In this document: piece by piece, positions 1 to 11,280 of the stretch
Numbering within the stretch: the first letter of the stretch is position 1
Layout of the letters: each line of letters begins with the position of its first letter
Assembly (NCBI GenBank): GCA_030272155.1
Contig: CP126199.1
Span: 1 to 64,000 of the forward strand
Direction: 5' to 3'
Length of the DNA stretch: 64,000 bases
Source: Tetradesmus obliquus
Lineage: Eukaryota; Chlorophyta; Chlorophyceae; Sphaeropleales; Scenedesmaceae
The notes under the pieces: generated by a model
The model's database searches: none
Told to the model about the DNA's origin: nothing
The model's input: the letters and a program-made list of their open reading frames with translations, nothing else
Made by a program: the position numbers and the translations under genes

Positions 1-340
1 CCTAAACCCTAAACCCTAAACCCTAAACCCTAAACCCTAAACCCTAAACCCTAAACCCTAAACCCTAAACCCTAAACCCTAAACCCTAAACCCTAAACCC
101 TAAACCCTAAACCCTAAACCCTAAACCCTAAACCCTAAACCCTAAACCCTAAACCCTAAACCCTAAACCCTAAACCCTAAACCCTAAACCCTAAACCCTA
201 AACCCTAAACCCTAAACCCTAAACCCTAAACCCTAAACCCTAAACCCTAAACCCTAAACCCTAAACCCTAAACCCTAAACCCTAAACCCTAAACCCTAAA
301 CCCTAAACCCTAAACCCTAAACCCTAAACCCTAAACCCTT
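1..340. repeat. Telomere, CCCTAAA array
   Basis: About 48 uninterrupted copies of CCCTAAA read from base 1. The C-rich strand runs 5'->3' inward, so this is a left chromosome end. The TTTAGGG repeat is shared by land plants and many green algae but differs from the TTTTAGGG of Chlamydomonas reinhardtii. Confidence 0.98.
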
Positions 341-545
341 AACCCTTAACCCTTAACCCTAAACCCTAAACCCTAAAACCTAAACCCTAAACCTAAAACC
401 TAAAACCTAAAACCTAAAACCTAAACCCTAAACCTAAACCCTAAACCCTAAAAACCTAAAACCTAAACCCTAAAACCTAAAACTTAAACCCTAAACCCTA
501 AACTAATACCCTAAAACCTAAACCCTAAAACCTAAAACCCAAAAG
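338..545. repeat. Degenerate telomere-proximal repeats
   Basis: The array decays here into variants: three CCCTTAA units at about 338-358, then blocks of CCTAAAA (TTTTAGG on the other strand), CCTAAA, and single odd units such as CTAATA. This is the usual pattern of old repeats no longer homogenised by telomerase. Confidence 0.93.
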
Positions 546-941
546 CCTAGAGGCAGTGCCGCATTGGGCTGACCTCTCGGCACGACGTTTCTCTCTGGTG
601 CCACCAGAGGGCACGGTGCCTTGCTGGCAGGGCACACATGCAGCGTCACTAGAATGGCAGCATGATGCGGCTGGCGCACTTCTTGGTGAGCACCCTAGGC
701 GAAAGGCTCAAGCAACTTATGCTAACAATGTGGGATGCACTAGATGCTGGTCTTGGCGCTGTAGGAGTAGCCCGCAATCATGAGGCCGTGCTGCACCAGG
801 ATCTTTGTACAGCAGCAGCGTCTTCTCATTGAACACAGGATTGTTTACAAGCTGCGCAGCTGCGCCGGTAGCCGGGTTGTGTCAGCTGCGTGGTCGCCAC
901 ACCAGATTCGGAATTGCACTGAGGCAGTGTTCAGCGTTTCT

Positions 942-1028
942 TGATTAGCAGCTGCAGGTGAGCATTGCATTGATTAGCAGCTGCGGGTGGGCATTGCATT
1001 GATTAGCAGCTGCAGGTGGGCATTGCAC
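942..1028. repeat. 29-bp tandem repeat, 3 copies
   Basis: Three head-to-tail copies of a 29-bp unit beginning TGATTAGCAGCTGC, differing by one or two A/G substitutions in the GGTGAG/GGTGGG part. Minisatellite in the subtelomere. Confidence 0.9.
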
Positions 1029-1646
1029 GCATGCATTTCAAAAACTGTCCGTCAAACACTGTCGCTGTCAACAAATGCCACACTCTGCTGCCAGCGAGTC
1101 ACAAAGAATGTTGCTGTGTCTCTGCGCGCCACCGCAGGGGCGCAACTTGGCAACTGATATCAGTTCATCGATGCCACGGTCCAGCCATCCATGGAACAGA
1201 TGCTGCAGCCTTGGCAGAAACAGGGTACAGGCACCAGCGCTGCATTCGCAAATGCAGGGCGGATCTTCATGGTGGTCAAGAGCACCTCAGCTCACAGCGT
1301 TGTAGCAGTTTATGTCTGCACAGGTGGTTGTGCCAATTGGCACATCAGCGCATGTCACTGTGTTCACACTGCCAGAGACATGATGGGGAGGGCAATGCGG
1401 TCAGCGCACTGCTGCTCTACTGGTCGTGTTGTTTGTCCTGCATTTTGTTTGTGTTGTATTGCAGCAGCTGGCTGCTTGGTTGCATTCAACCACCTTAGCA
1501 GTTGCAGCTGCAGTGACAAGTCACCCGGAGGTCGACAGCGCCAACTCGAGTTCTCGGAGTCGTCGTGCTGGCTTCAATTACTCGTTTCCTGCATCATATA
1601 TTCATTATTTGATACCCTTTATTGCAGTTTCGCGCACTGTAACAGA

Positions 1647-1812
1647 GTCCAGTTGCACGTCCAGTTTGCTTTCTCGACGTCCAGTTGTCAACTGGACGTC
1701 GCCCACGTCCAGTCCTAACTTGACGTGCCACATGCGACGTCCAGTTGCATAGTGTGCAACTGGACGTGCCTTGACCTGCAACTGGACTTGCTGGTGACCA
1801 TAGTGATGCCAT
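1647..1812. repeat. Cluster of inverted GTCCAGTTG / CAACTGGAC motifs (CG type)
   Basis: Roughly ten copies of ACGTCCAGT or its complement in both orientations, several back to back and able to form short hairpins (for example around 1680-1700). Most carry ACGTCC with a CpG. The cluster ends in GGTGACCATAGTGA, also seen at the end of the 6970-7100 cluster. Confidence 0.8.
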
Positions 1813-2136
1813 TCCGGTTCTGTCCCCGCTCAGCTCGAAGTTCAGCTTGACAAAGGCCTGCAATGCTCGCGCCGCTAGAGGTCATCGTGTTGTGATTTGT
1901 AGCGTCAAATCGCGCTCGGTTGAGGCTGTACACCCCCACTGGAACATCTGGCTACAGCAATTCAGTAGTAGAAGAGCACAAGTGCAGCAGCTGTGCTGTT
2001 GCACTAAGCCACGTCATGTGCACATCATTTGAACGTCACCACATGCTCTGCTGAGCGCAGCTGGGGTATCTGGGGCAGGGTTTACTCAAGGACCGCAACA
2101 GGCTGGGCCTGACACTGGGAGAGCAGATCGTGTACA

Positions 2137-2312
2137 CACTATGGTCACCGAGATGTCCAGCTGCATGTCCAGGCATGTCCAGTTGCATGGTGTGCAACTG
2201 GACATGCCATGTGGCATGTCCAGTGTGAGACTGGACATGGCCATGTCCAGCATGCTGCTGGACATCGAGTAGGTGACTGGACACGATACTGGACACGGCA
2301 ATTGGACTTTCA
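2137..2312. repeat. Cluster of inverted GTCCAGTTG / CAACTGGAC motifs (TG type)
   Basis: Same motif family as 1647-1812, but nearly all copies read ATGTCC/GGACAT instead of ACGTCC. The first 47 bp (2137-2183) are the exact reverse complement of 7053-7099. Its neighbours at 2100-2136 and 2184 on do not match there. Confidence 0.85.
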
Positions 2313-2466
2313 TCAACTGCCTATTACCGTTATATCAAACGTATTTGATGCAGTAAACAAGTGTTCGCGGCAGGACAGCAATGTCGAGGTGCTTGGGTTG
2401 GCGCCCTCGACCCCCTGGTACCAAGTCACTGCAGCTGCAACTGCCAAGTGGGCAAGTGACCCATGG

Positions 2467-2534
2467 TGTAACGATACCCCAAAAGGCGATGCCTCTGAGC
2501 CTCGATTCCGGCCTATAGACCTCGTCACGTTACA
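2467..2534 (-). repeat. TRIM long terminal repeat, copy 1
   Basis: 68 bp, TGTAACG...CGTTACA, identical to 2673-2740. This is the 3' LTR when the element is read on the minus strand, directly after the polypurine tract. Confidence 0.88.
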
Positions 2535-2672
2535 TACCTCCCCCTCGAGGTAGCGTGATGTCCTCATCCGCGAACCGAGCTCAGTGGGGTTCGAGCACAG
2601 GACCTTCCTCACCGCAGCCCGGCACTCTACCGACTCGGCTACGGAATCCTTTCCAACCCGATCAGCTACCAA

Positions 2673-2740
2673 TGTAACGATACCCCAAAAGGCGATGCCT
2701 CTGAGCCTCGATTCCGGCCTATAGACCTCGTCACGTTACA
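2673..2740 (-). repeat. TRIM long terminal repeat, copy 2
   Basis: 68 bp, identical to 2467-2534. This is the 5' LTR in minus-strand reading, followed by the primer-binding site. Confidence 0.88.
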
Positions 2741-2759
2741 CATGGGCTGTAACACAATC

Positions 2760-3297
2760 AGTTGTCCAATCTCCACTTTCTGGCAAGGCCATGTTGCATG
2801 TCGTGTGTCACTGTGCTTGATTTTCCAGCTCTGTGTGTCGCATTGCGTGCTTCTGTGCTTGTCAGCCATGAGGATTGCAGAAGCAGTAGCACCTTAGTTT
2901 GCATGTCACGTGCAGTGTCTCCGGTCGGTCCCGCGTGCTCCTGCTTGCTGCAGTCTGGTGTGTACATCAGTGCCTTGGTGCAATCATGCCAAACACCTAT
3001 GGTAAGCAGCACCATTGTGCATCCCGCTTGCTGTTTGGACCATGCCTGCCTTCCCTTGTGCGTTTTGTGCCCTGTGCTTTGAGCACCCTGCTGCTTTTCG
3101 TGCTGCACTTCGCACATGCTGCACTGCATGTACTTGTTGGTTTATGGGGAGGTAGGGGCTGCAAGATGCCTCTGGAGTATTACTTTGGTTGCATCTTGTG
3201 GCTTGCTATCGGGTTCTCATGATATGTGAGCTGAAAGAGGGGCAAGTGACTCGCTCTAGGGCGATAGCTTGCCCACCCCTGTAACAGACCTCTCTCT
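2760..3297 (+). repeat. 538-bp direct repeat, copy 1 (retroelement 3' UTR)
   Basis: I found no difference from 4116-4653 (offset 1356). It ends in GCTTGCCCACCCCTGTAACAG plus CCTCTCTCT. Because the other copy directly follows a retrotransposon coding end, I read this as the 3' untranslated tail of a 5'-truncated non-LTR element. A long terminal repeat is the alternative, but the ends are not TG...CA. Confidence 0.85.
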
Positions 3298-3309
3298 GCT
3301 TTTTTATCA

Positions 3310-4083
3310 GCAGTATCGTGGTTTGCAATGTGTGGCGGCCGCCCAGGGCGCACTATGGAAGATGCGCTGGGATAATGCGTACAAGGAGACGTATTGGCGG
3401 CTGATCATGGATGGCTTGCCTACGTCGCAGCGCATGCACCAGCAGCATGATACATGCATGTGTGGCGCTGCGTGCCCTGGTCTGGTGCACCATTTTTGGG
3501 AGTGCCCAGTTGCGGTAGCGGTGATTGACAGCCTGCTGTCTGCGTTGCCTGCAACATGGTGTACGCGGGCTGCAGGCCGCCCGCCGCTTGCTATGCGGCA
3601 TGTCTGGTTGATGCAGCGGCCTCCCGGCCCTAAGCGGCTCCACCAGGGTGTTTGGGGGGTTATTTGTTTAGCTGCTCTGAATGCCATGGATGTTGGCCGA
3701 CGGCAGGCTAACACGCTGCACATTCCGCCGCCCGCGCCTGCTGCGCCGCGGCCGTCTGCGCCGCCGCCGCAATGGCAGGTACCTATTACAGATGTGTTTC
3801 AGCCTGCAGCTCTCACTGCTGCGCAGCAACAGCATAACCAGCTGGTTGAGCAGCGTAGGCAGCAGCAGCTGCTGCAACAACAACAACAGCGACAGCAACT
3901 AGTAGCGCAGGTGTTACAGGAGGCGAAGCAGCAGGCGGTTTTGCGGTTTTGGGAATTGCTTGCTGATTTTGTGGCAATGGAGGCTGCGCCGGCTCATTGG
4001 CGTGTTGCGGTGCCTGGAGATCACCCGTTCTTGCGATCTGATCCAGCACAGCTGCGCATTGTACTGGCGCCCCGCTCTGGTTG
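3310..4083 (+). mobile_element. 3' end of a non-LTR retrotransposon ORF with RT zinc-binding motif
   Basis: An open frame runs to a stop at 4082-4084; the frame is already open in the preceding repeat, so there is no genuine start and the 5' end is missing. Near its start it has the pattern W-R-L-I-M-D-G-L-P-T, then C-M-C-G and H-H-F-W-E-C-P. This is the layout of the zinc-binding region found C-terminal to reverse transcriptase in plant and algal non-LTR elements (zf-RVT type). A proline/alanine linker and a Gln-rich coiled stretch (about 3820-3945) follow. No RT catalytic domain remains, so this is a dead 3' fragment. The family is inferred from the motif only. Confidence 0.65.
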
Positions 4084-4115
4084 ACCTTCCTGCTTTTACA
4101 TGATGTGCTGTCAGT

Positions 4116-4653
4116 AGTTGTCCAATCTCCACTTTCTGGCAAGGCCATGTTGCATGTCGTGTGTCACTGTGCTTGATTTTCCAGCTCTGTGTGTCGCATT
4201 GCGTGCTTCTGTGCTTGTCAGCCATGAGGATTGCAGAAGCAGTAGCACCTTAGTTTGCATGTCACGTGCAGTGTCTCCGGTCGGTCCCGCGTGCTCCTGC
4301 TTGCTGCAGTCTGGTGTGTACATCAGTGCCTTGGTGCAATCATGCCAAACACCTATGGTAAGCAGCACCATTGTGCATCCCGCTTGCTGTTTGGACCATG
4401 CCTGCCTTCCCTTGTGCGTTTTGTGCCCTGTGCTTTGAGCACCCTGCTGCTTTTCGTGCTGCACTTCGCACATGCTGCACTGCATGTACTTGTTGGTTTA
4501 TGGGGAGGTAGGGGCTGCAAGATGCCTCTGGAGTATTACTTTGGTTGCATCTTGTGGCTTGCTATCGGGTTCTCATGATATGTGAGCTGAAAGAGGGGCA
4601 AGTGACTCGCTCTAGGGCGATAGCTTGCCCACCCCTGTAACAGACCTCTCTCT
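4116..4653 (+). repeat. 538-bp direct repeat, copy 2 (retroelement 3' UTR)
   Basis: Identical to 2760-3297 as far as I can read. It begins about 30 bp after the stop of the retrotransposon ORF, where a 3' UTR would be. Confidence 0.85.
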
Positions 4654-4674
4654 CTTCAGCAGTAACACAATCAG

Positions 4675-4703
4675 CTTGCCCACCCCTGTAACAGACCTCT
4701 CTC
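4675..4703 (+). repeat. Third, short copy of the retroelement 3' terminus
   Basis: CTTGCCCACCCCTGTAACAG followed by ACCTCTCTC repeats only the last ~29 bp of the 538-bp repeat. It sits directly after a 13-bp sequence (GTAACACAATCAG, 4662-4674) that also precedes the first 538-bp copy (2749-2761). This looks like an extremely 5'-truncated insertion. Confidence 0.7.
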
Positions 4704-6075
4704 ATCAGCATGTAGCTGCTGCAATACAAACAGAATCTGGCAGCTGCTGCAATCACAACAACATTAACAGCACGCAGCTGCTGCATGACAGCAAAGGCAC
4801 CCAGCTGCTGCAATCACAACATAAGCAGTGAGGACACCACGCGGAACAGCTGCCAAGAACTGCATTGACAAGATTGCGTCTCTACCACTTGTACAGCTGA
4901 TGCCTATGCCAACTGCATTCATTGTGCATCCTGTTGCAGGCAGCGCCAGCACAGCAACGCACCAGCTGCCACTACCGCTGCATGCCACCATCTGCCAACG
5001 AAAACATACAAGTTCCAGCAGCTGCTGATCGCGCACTGGTGTCTGCGTAGCCGGCATCAACTGCGAGTTGGCAGGCTGCCACTGCCTGCATTGATCACAA
5101 GTGTAGCGGTTGTTTCAAAGAACATCCCTGCAGCAGTGCAGCAGAAACAGAGCAGCTGCACTTACATTTGCATGCTGCAGCGTAGGATGTGGCACTTGTT
5201 GAGGTTGGCGTTATCTCAATCAAGGTCTGGGCCAACCGGCGTTTGCGCGTTGATTGGCGCCCGCCACGCACCACTACATGCAACACTACAGAGCAGCAGC
5301 ATTTGCGCCAACATAATCGCTGCCACTGAATCGCACATATGAGGCAGACTGCTAGCAATGCCACACCGCTCAAGCTCACCAGGAAGTGCATCAGCCATGC
5401 CATGCTGCCGGAAAGTCGGCCCCTGTGTCTCTATAGGGAAGGTCTGCGCACCAACAGAGGTCTCATGTCAATATATCACAATGGTGGTCTCCAAGCAGGC
5501 TGTCTGCTGCTGCATTAGATACAGTGGCGCCATGCTGACTGCAATCAAGTAGGACCCATGCACGCAGGAAGTAGAAGCTGGATGGGTGGCGCGCACACCA
5601 CATGGAGGGCATTGCGAGCAAGTATGGTGTGTGTGAAGTGCGTCGCAAGCACGTTCCACATTATGCAACTGCTGGCCTGCTGGGCATGCTGTCTGCTGCG
5701 TGCGTATGTTCATGCACGCGTTGCCAAGAATGATCACGACAAGCCCTGCAGCAAGTGGCATGCTCTTGATTGGGAGAGCTGTCACTTCACAGCAGCAGCA
5801 GCAGTAGCAGCAGCTGTAACCTGCTACCTGTTATGTTCTAACGTTTTCGTTATTCTGACCTACCTGTGATGCTGGGAGACGGGCAGCTGACAGGAGCCTG
5901 CACACAGCAGCAGCAGCCACGCAGGTGACACACAACTGCACCTGTGGACAACCTGCATGCACCCAGCCTCTACAGCTGACATAGCACGGCTGATGCTGCT
6001 GTACCTGAAACTGATCTTGATCTGGTGATGGTGTGATCATTCCTGCGACAGTACTGCTGCACTGCTGCAACTGTA

Positions 6076-6110
<35 letters not shown>

Positions 6111-6960
6111 GAGCTGGGCGCCCTAGCAGCTGCAGGGCTGGGTGCTGTCGTTTCAGCCGCTGCTGATCTGGGTAAGAGTCGCTCACCATGTCATCAAAGT
6201 ATCAAGATAAGCAGTAGCAGCTCCATGCGCTTTCTACAGCATTGAAATCCTGCAGGATCAACCTTGCAGCTGCATAGTGCTTCAAGGACTGCTGCTGCTC
6301 AATGAGCAGGCGTCTGCAGCCTCACAAACGCCCAATAACCGCATTGATATGTTGTCATTCATTAACGCTTTCAGCGATGGTCTCTGCCAGTGGACACGAG
6401 CTTGCAGTCTGTTTCAGCCCCGTGCACCATATGCAACGCAGCAGCAGTGCGCGACACAGGTGCGATCGCTGTAATGCTTCAGCAGTAATCATATTGATCA
6501 TCGTTTGCAGCTGTTTGCTTACCAGTAGACGAACAGTTCACGAGCGTATGCCATCTGACCATTTTGTATTTTAACAAGTGACACAACTTGCAGCAGCGCG
6601 CAATGGGGCTATACGGGCCATTAAACTTACTGTAATAGAACTAAACGATGTGTTTGGAAGGCTGCTGCTTCGGCAGCGGGGGAAGTCGTGCAATGCTGTA
6701 GTGACATGCTGATCTTCGCCTTGAGGCGCTGTCGTGCCATAAGACACCATAAATGCTGCTATGTATGATGATTCTTTGCTCTATCGCACGCTTTGGCGTG
6801 ATTATCAAGCCGGTGTTGACGTGATATCGACAAACCCTACAGCAAGCCCATGGGCTGGCCAGCTGACGTGCTGCTGTTCAGCGACACAGTATAAGCGGCA
6901 TACATGCAACAACACCTACTTGCGGCGTTTCAGCTGGGTATCGTGCCGTACAACGCATCA
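4704..6960. other. Subtelomeric DNA, no gene recognised
   Basis: Rich in CAGCTGCTG words, with a (CTG)n run at about 6072-6110. All open frames are short and composed of repeat-derived Cys/Leu/Ala/Gln. I see no conserved domain, convincing splice pattern or RNA gene. Confidence 0.55.
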
Positions 6961-6967
6961 GCAGCAG

Positions 6968-7106
6968 CACATGTCCAGTTGCAGGCAGACTGCCAGTCCA
7001 GTGGACCTGCAACTGGACATGCAAACCCACCAACTGGACACGATTTGGTGCCACTGGACATGCCTGGACATGCAGCTGGACATCTCGGTGACCATAGTGA
7101 CACCAC
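6968..7106. repeat. Third cluster of CTGGAC inverted motifs
   Basis: About ten GTCCAGT/ACTGGAC motifs. 7053-7099 is a 47-bp perfect inverted copy of 2137-2183, ending in TCTCGGTGACCATAGTG. Confidence 0.85.
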
Positions 7107-8125
7107 CCGACTGAGCCAAGGACAGGCTCAGACGAGGACCTCGCGGCAGAGCTGTTCAAGTAGCTGTAGCCTAGCGCATTGCTGCAATCTTTGAACTGCA
7201 GCTCAGCGGCGGCTGCTGAGCGGTGTCTAGCAGTGCCAGAGGTGTTGCGGCAGCATTTGTGGTCTTGAGGGGGTCAAACACACACAGCCACCATATTTTG
7301 TTTCTTGAGTCACAACTGTGTGTTGGGTGATGAGTCTCTTGCCAGTGTTCTTGGGATGTGCTGCGTGTTTTATGCAGTAGAACCGCACATGGCGGTCAGC
7401 TAGTGGTAGTGATACTGTATTTTCAGCATACATTGTGGCAGCTGGTGCTGCATCAATTCAACAATATATATACATCAACACATTGTGCAACATATATACT
7501 GTACGAATAAGCATGATTCATGAGGCAGGCGTGGTTCTAATTGATGCGCTACACAGCGGCAAATCTGGCAGCCTGAAGTGTTCATCACTTTAGGTGTTGG
7601 TAGCAGTGCTGCCACCCAAGGGCGTGTAGTTGGCGCCGGCCGCTAACGGTTTCGCATGTTCAACATGAAGTTCAGCAGTTCTGGCGGGAAATGCCAGCAC
7701 TTTGTATTGGCTGTGCGTTCCAGGGTGCTTGTCTCAAGGACGGCTGGTGGTATAGGACAAAAAATTATCGACGGTGATGTGCATTATCAAGGTCCGATTG
7801 CAACCCTGCAGAGTGTAACTGTCACCCCCATCATGCCATGATGGCCCTCTCAGCATGGTTAGGTTATCCCTGGACCCTGGCTGAGCCGTGTCAGGCAATC
7901 AGCCAACAAGCCCTGGACGTTGAGGTCGTCTTGGTTACCATGTGAACAGTTTGTGCAGAACCACGGCTATTGTCTGCCTGTGTCGCACGATCAAGGTCTA
8001 GACTCTGCTGTGTTTGACCACTGCATGCTGTTGCTGCCTTGAAGCCAGGCGTGTGGTCAGGATCAACGTTCGCAGTGGTGCTTCTGTTGTAGGAAACGGC
8101 TGGCTGTTGGCTAGCTCACTTGAGT
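7107..8125. other. Gene-free spacer and promoter region of AP-1 gamma
   Basis: No coding sequence recognised. 7450-7520 is locally AT-rich (TATATATACATC near 7465). The last few hundred bases must hold the gamma-adaptin promoter and 5' UTR, but no core element is obvious. Confidence 0.5.
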
Positions 8126-11100
8126 ATGTCGGTACGGCTCAGGTGCGATGCTGGGCTATGGAGCCCGGCCAACCTCCTGCTCCTCACGCAATGCCGTGAT
8201 GTCAGCTTGCACAACACGAAACGACGGATTGTGTCGGTTAAACATGGATGAGTAGCTGATCAGGATCAGTGAGCAGCGACATAAGGCCAGACCTCGACAC
8301 AACCAGATAGTGCTGTGCTGCTGTGCTGCTGCTGTGCTGCTGCTGTGCTGCTGCTGTGCAGGGAGCTCATCAGGGCTGTGCGCTCCTGCAAGACACAGGC
8401 AGAGGAAAGAGATGTCATTGCAAAGGAGAGTGCAGCCCTGCGGGAGGCCTTTCGTGAGCAGGACCCTAGGTACAGGCACAGGAACATCGCCAAGCTCATG
8501 TACATACACATGCTGGGCTATCCCACACATTTCGGACAGATGGAGACACTGAAGCTGATTGCAGCCAATGGGTTTCCTGAAAAGGTGCGCAACAGTATCA
8601 TGCTGCTTCTGCAAGGGCTGCTTGATTGTGCAAGGTGTTGCTCCCGCAGCCAGCAAAGCAGTACGGTGCTGAATGATGCAGGCTTGCAGTACAAGCCACT
8701 GCATGCACATCTTCATCACCAAGCTGGATCATGTTTATCAGTGCTCGCCTCTTGCATGCATCACAGCACTTCAAAGCACATAGTTGCCTGTGATGAACTG
8801 CGTTGTCTCCTTCCTGCAGCTGGGCAGCAGCAGCAGCAGCATGACATGCTTACTGACGCTGCACTTACTTGCTGTGCTGCAGCGCATCGGCTACTTGGGG
8901 CTGATGCTGCTGCTGGATGAGCGCCAGGAGGTGCTGATGCTGGTGACCAACTCGCTAAAGATGGACCTGAACAACGACAAGAACCCATACATCGTGGGGC
9001 TGGCGCTGGCAGCGCTGGGCAACATCTGCTCAGCAGGTCAGGACATGCAGCAGTAGCAGCGGCAGCAGGGCGGGCGGCAGCACCAGCAGTAGTGGTTATG
9101 GAGTCATGCTGGAGCCGTGCTGCAGTACTGGCACCAGTTCTCATATTTTTCGCCGCAGCAAAGCGTTGCACAGCAGTTCTCGTAGCATGCAGTATCAGGG
9201 ATGTGTTGAACTTGTATACCACTGTGTGCTGCCAGCAGTGGCAACTGCAGCCTTACCCTCACCCACGCTGCTTTGCATCTTATGCGTGTCGCTGCAGAGA
9301 TGGCGCGCGACCTGGCGCCTGACGTGGAGCGGCTGCTAGAGCGGCAGCCCAACCCCTACATACGCAAGAAGGCAGCGTTGTGCGCCATCAGGTGCGTGCC
9401 ACGCTGGCAGGCGCGCCAGCAAACAGCACACTTTGACATGCCTTGTGGCAGCGGCAGCAGCATCAGCGCCGCAGTGTGTTGATGTCACTGGCGGCAACAG
9501 CAGCAGCAGAAGCAGCACTAGCAATCTATTTCCTGCAAGGCAGCACGGCAGCGCAGCAAGCGCCGCAGCAGCAGAGGCGCAGCGGTGGCTCTTCACATCA
9601 TTAGCATCAGCCGAGGCCTGCAGTTTGCTGCAGTCGCACCCAGCAACTGGCGCCTTGTTTCGCTTGCAAGGAGTGTGTTGGGGTCTGTCCAAGCCCAGCG
9701 CGCGTCAACCTTGGCGCTGTTGCATGTGCTGGTGCATACTGCTCGCTGCTGCGCGTCATCAACCAACCGCACCAGTAGCTTCATGCGATCGTGCTTGGTT
9801 GTGCCCTGCTCCGTCACTCTCCCCCGCAGGGTGCTGAAGAAGAACCCGGAGCTGGTGGAGGAGTTTGCGGACAAGGCTGCCGACCTGCTGCATGACAAGA
9901 ACCAGGGCGTGGCGCTCAGCGGCGTGACGCTGCTGCTGGCCATCTGCAACATGCAGCCAGCCATGGTGGAGCACTACAGGCAGCAGGTGCCCACGTTGTG
10001 CAAGATGCTGCGCGCGCTGCTGCAGGTGCGGCCGTACCGAGCTCAGCTTCGGTGCAGCAGCAGAGGCAGCAGCAGCAGCAGCAGCATGAACCTTGCTGTC
10101 ATCACTCTTTCAGCTCTAGCACACAAGTTGCCCTAGGTTGGGCAGTTTGTGCCCGTGGTGCTTGCTGTTGTATGGGGTTGTATCAGGGAAATAGCTGTGG
10201 CCTTTGCACAGCATCAGCAGCAGATGCGCTGTGTGCAGCAACAATGTATCATCGCAGTTGTCACCTGTCTCTGTCTGTTGCTGCTGCTGGCTGTGCCTTT
10301 GACCCTGCTGCGCTGCTGTCCTGCAGGGCGGCTTCTCCCCTGAGCATGACGTGGGCGGCATCACCAACCCCTTCCTGCAGGTCAAGATCCTGCAGCTGCT
10401 GCGCGTGCTGGGTGAGCGAGACTGCTTGCAGGACGGTTACAAACAGCCTGGCCTGCAAATGTCCATGTGATTCTACATCTGACGGCCATCACACAAGCAG
10501 CGTGTGGCAGTTGCAGCACACAGCAGGTGGTGGCTGGTTGTGACCAGTGCCGCTGTGCTGCTGTTGTGCCTCTTGTCCTGCAGGCCGTGGCAATGCTGAC
10601 GCCAGCGATGCCATGACAGACATCCTGGCGCAAGTGGCAGCGAATGTGGAGGGCTCACGCAACGCAGGTGCGCTGGCTGTCCTGCAACCTGGTGTCAGCC
10701 TGTTCAGCTGCACATCAAGTATTGGCACAGGGCGTGGGCCAGCACAGCAACATGTGTTTTTAGATTCGGCAGCTGGCTAATTCTGCACGTAGGATGTGTG
10801 CTTGCACAAGCATCTGTCCAGCCGAGCCCATAACAAGCCTCCTTGTCCAGCCTGTGCCCACCCGCCTTCCTCACCCACCACCCACCCCACCTGCCCACCC
10901 ATCCACTCCCAGGCAACGCCATCCTGTACGAGGCCGTGGCCACCATCATGGGCATTGAGACCATCGGCGGGCTGCGCGTGATGGCGGTCAACATCCTGGG
11001 CCGCTTCCTGGCCAACAGGGACAACAACATCCGCTACGTGGCGCTGAACACGCTGGCCAAGGTGCGGGAAAGGCTGGTTGATCAGGCGTGGTGGTGGGCG

Positions 11101-11247
11101 TGTGAATGTGGCGGGAGACGTGGCACGGCGGGCCCTGTGTCATAGCGGGCGCTGGGTTGTGCAGTGCTGTGCAGCAGCATTGGATGGTGCAGTACTAGCA
11201 GCAGCACCCACGGTTGCAAATGCGTGTCTTAACAGTGCTGCTGCTGC

Positions 11248-11280
<33 letters not shown>

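Larger units (their letters stand above)
546..2460. other. Subtelomeric DNA without a recognisable gene
   Basis: Only short open frames with no family resemblance are present. The segment holds a 29-bp tandem repeat (942-1028) and two clusters of inverted CTGGAC motifs, listed separately. Nothing else is supported. Confidence 0.6.
2467..2740 (-). mobile_element. TRIM-like miniature LTR retrotransposon with tRNA-like interior
   Basis: A complete 274-bp element. Two identical 68-bp direct repeats (2467-2534, 2673-2740) each begin TGTAACG and end CGTTACA, the TG...CA inverted ends of LTRs. It is flanked by a 5-bp target duplication CATGG (2462-2466, 2741-2745). Read on the minus strand, one base after the first LTR lies TGGTAGCTGATC (2671-2660), matching 9 of 12 bases of the initiator-Met primer-binding consensus. 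GAGGGGGAGG (2546-2537) just before the second LTR is a polypurine tract. The 138-bp interior contains a degenerate tRNA-like segment with an A-box-like TAGCCGAGTCGG (2641-2630) and a B-box-like TGCTCGAACCC (2597-2587). It has no coding capacity, so it must move in trans. Identical LTRs suggest recent insertion. Confidence 0.88.

Noticed and set aside
2560..2660. Functional tRNA gene on the minus strand
   Set aside because: A and B box-like motifs exist, but the anticodon stem does not pair, the T stem has mismatches and the sequence lies inside a TRIM. I treat it as tRNA-like, not as a working tRNA.
2760..4653. Intact LTR retrotransposon with 538-bp LTRs
   Set aside because: The repeats lack TG...CA ends, no primer-binding site follows the first, and the enclosed ORF resembles the C-terminal end of a non-LTR reverse transcriptase protein. 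A truncated LINE explanation fits better, though not proven.
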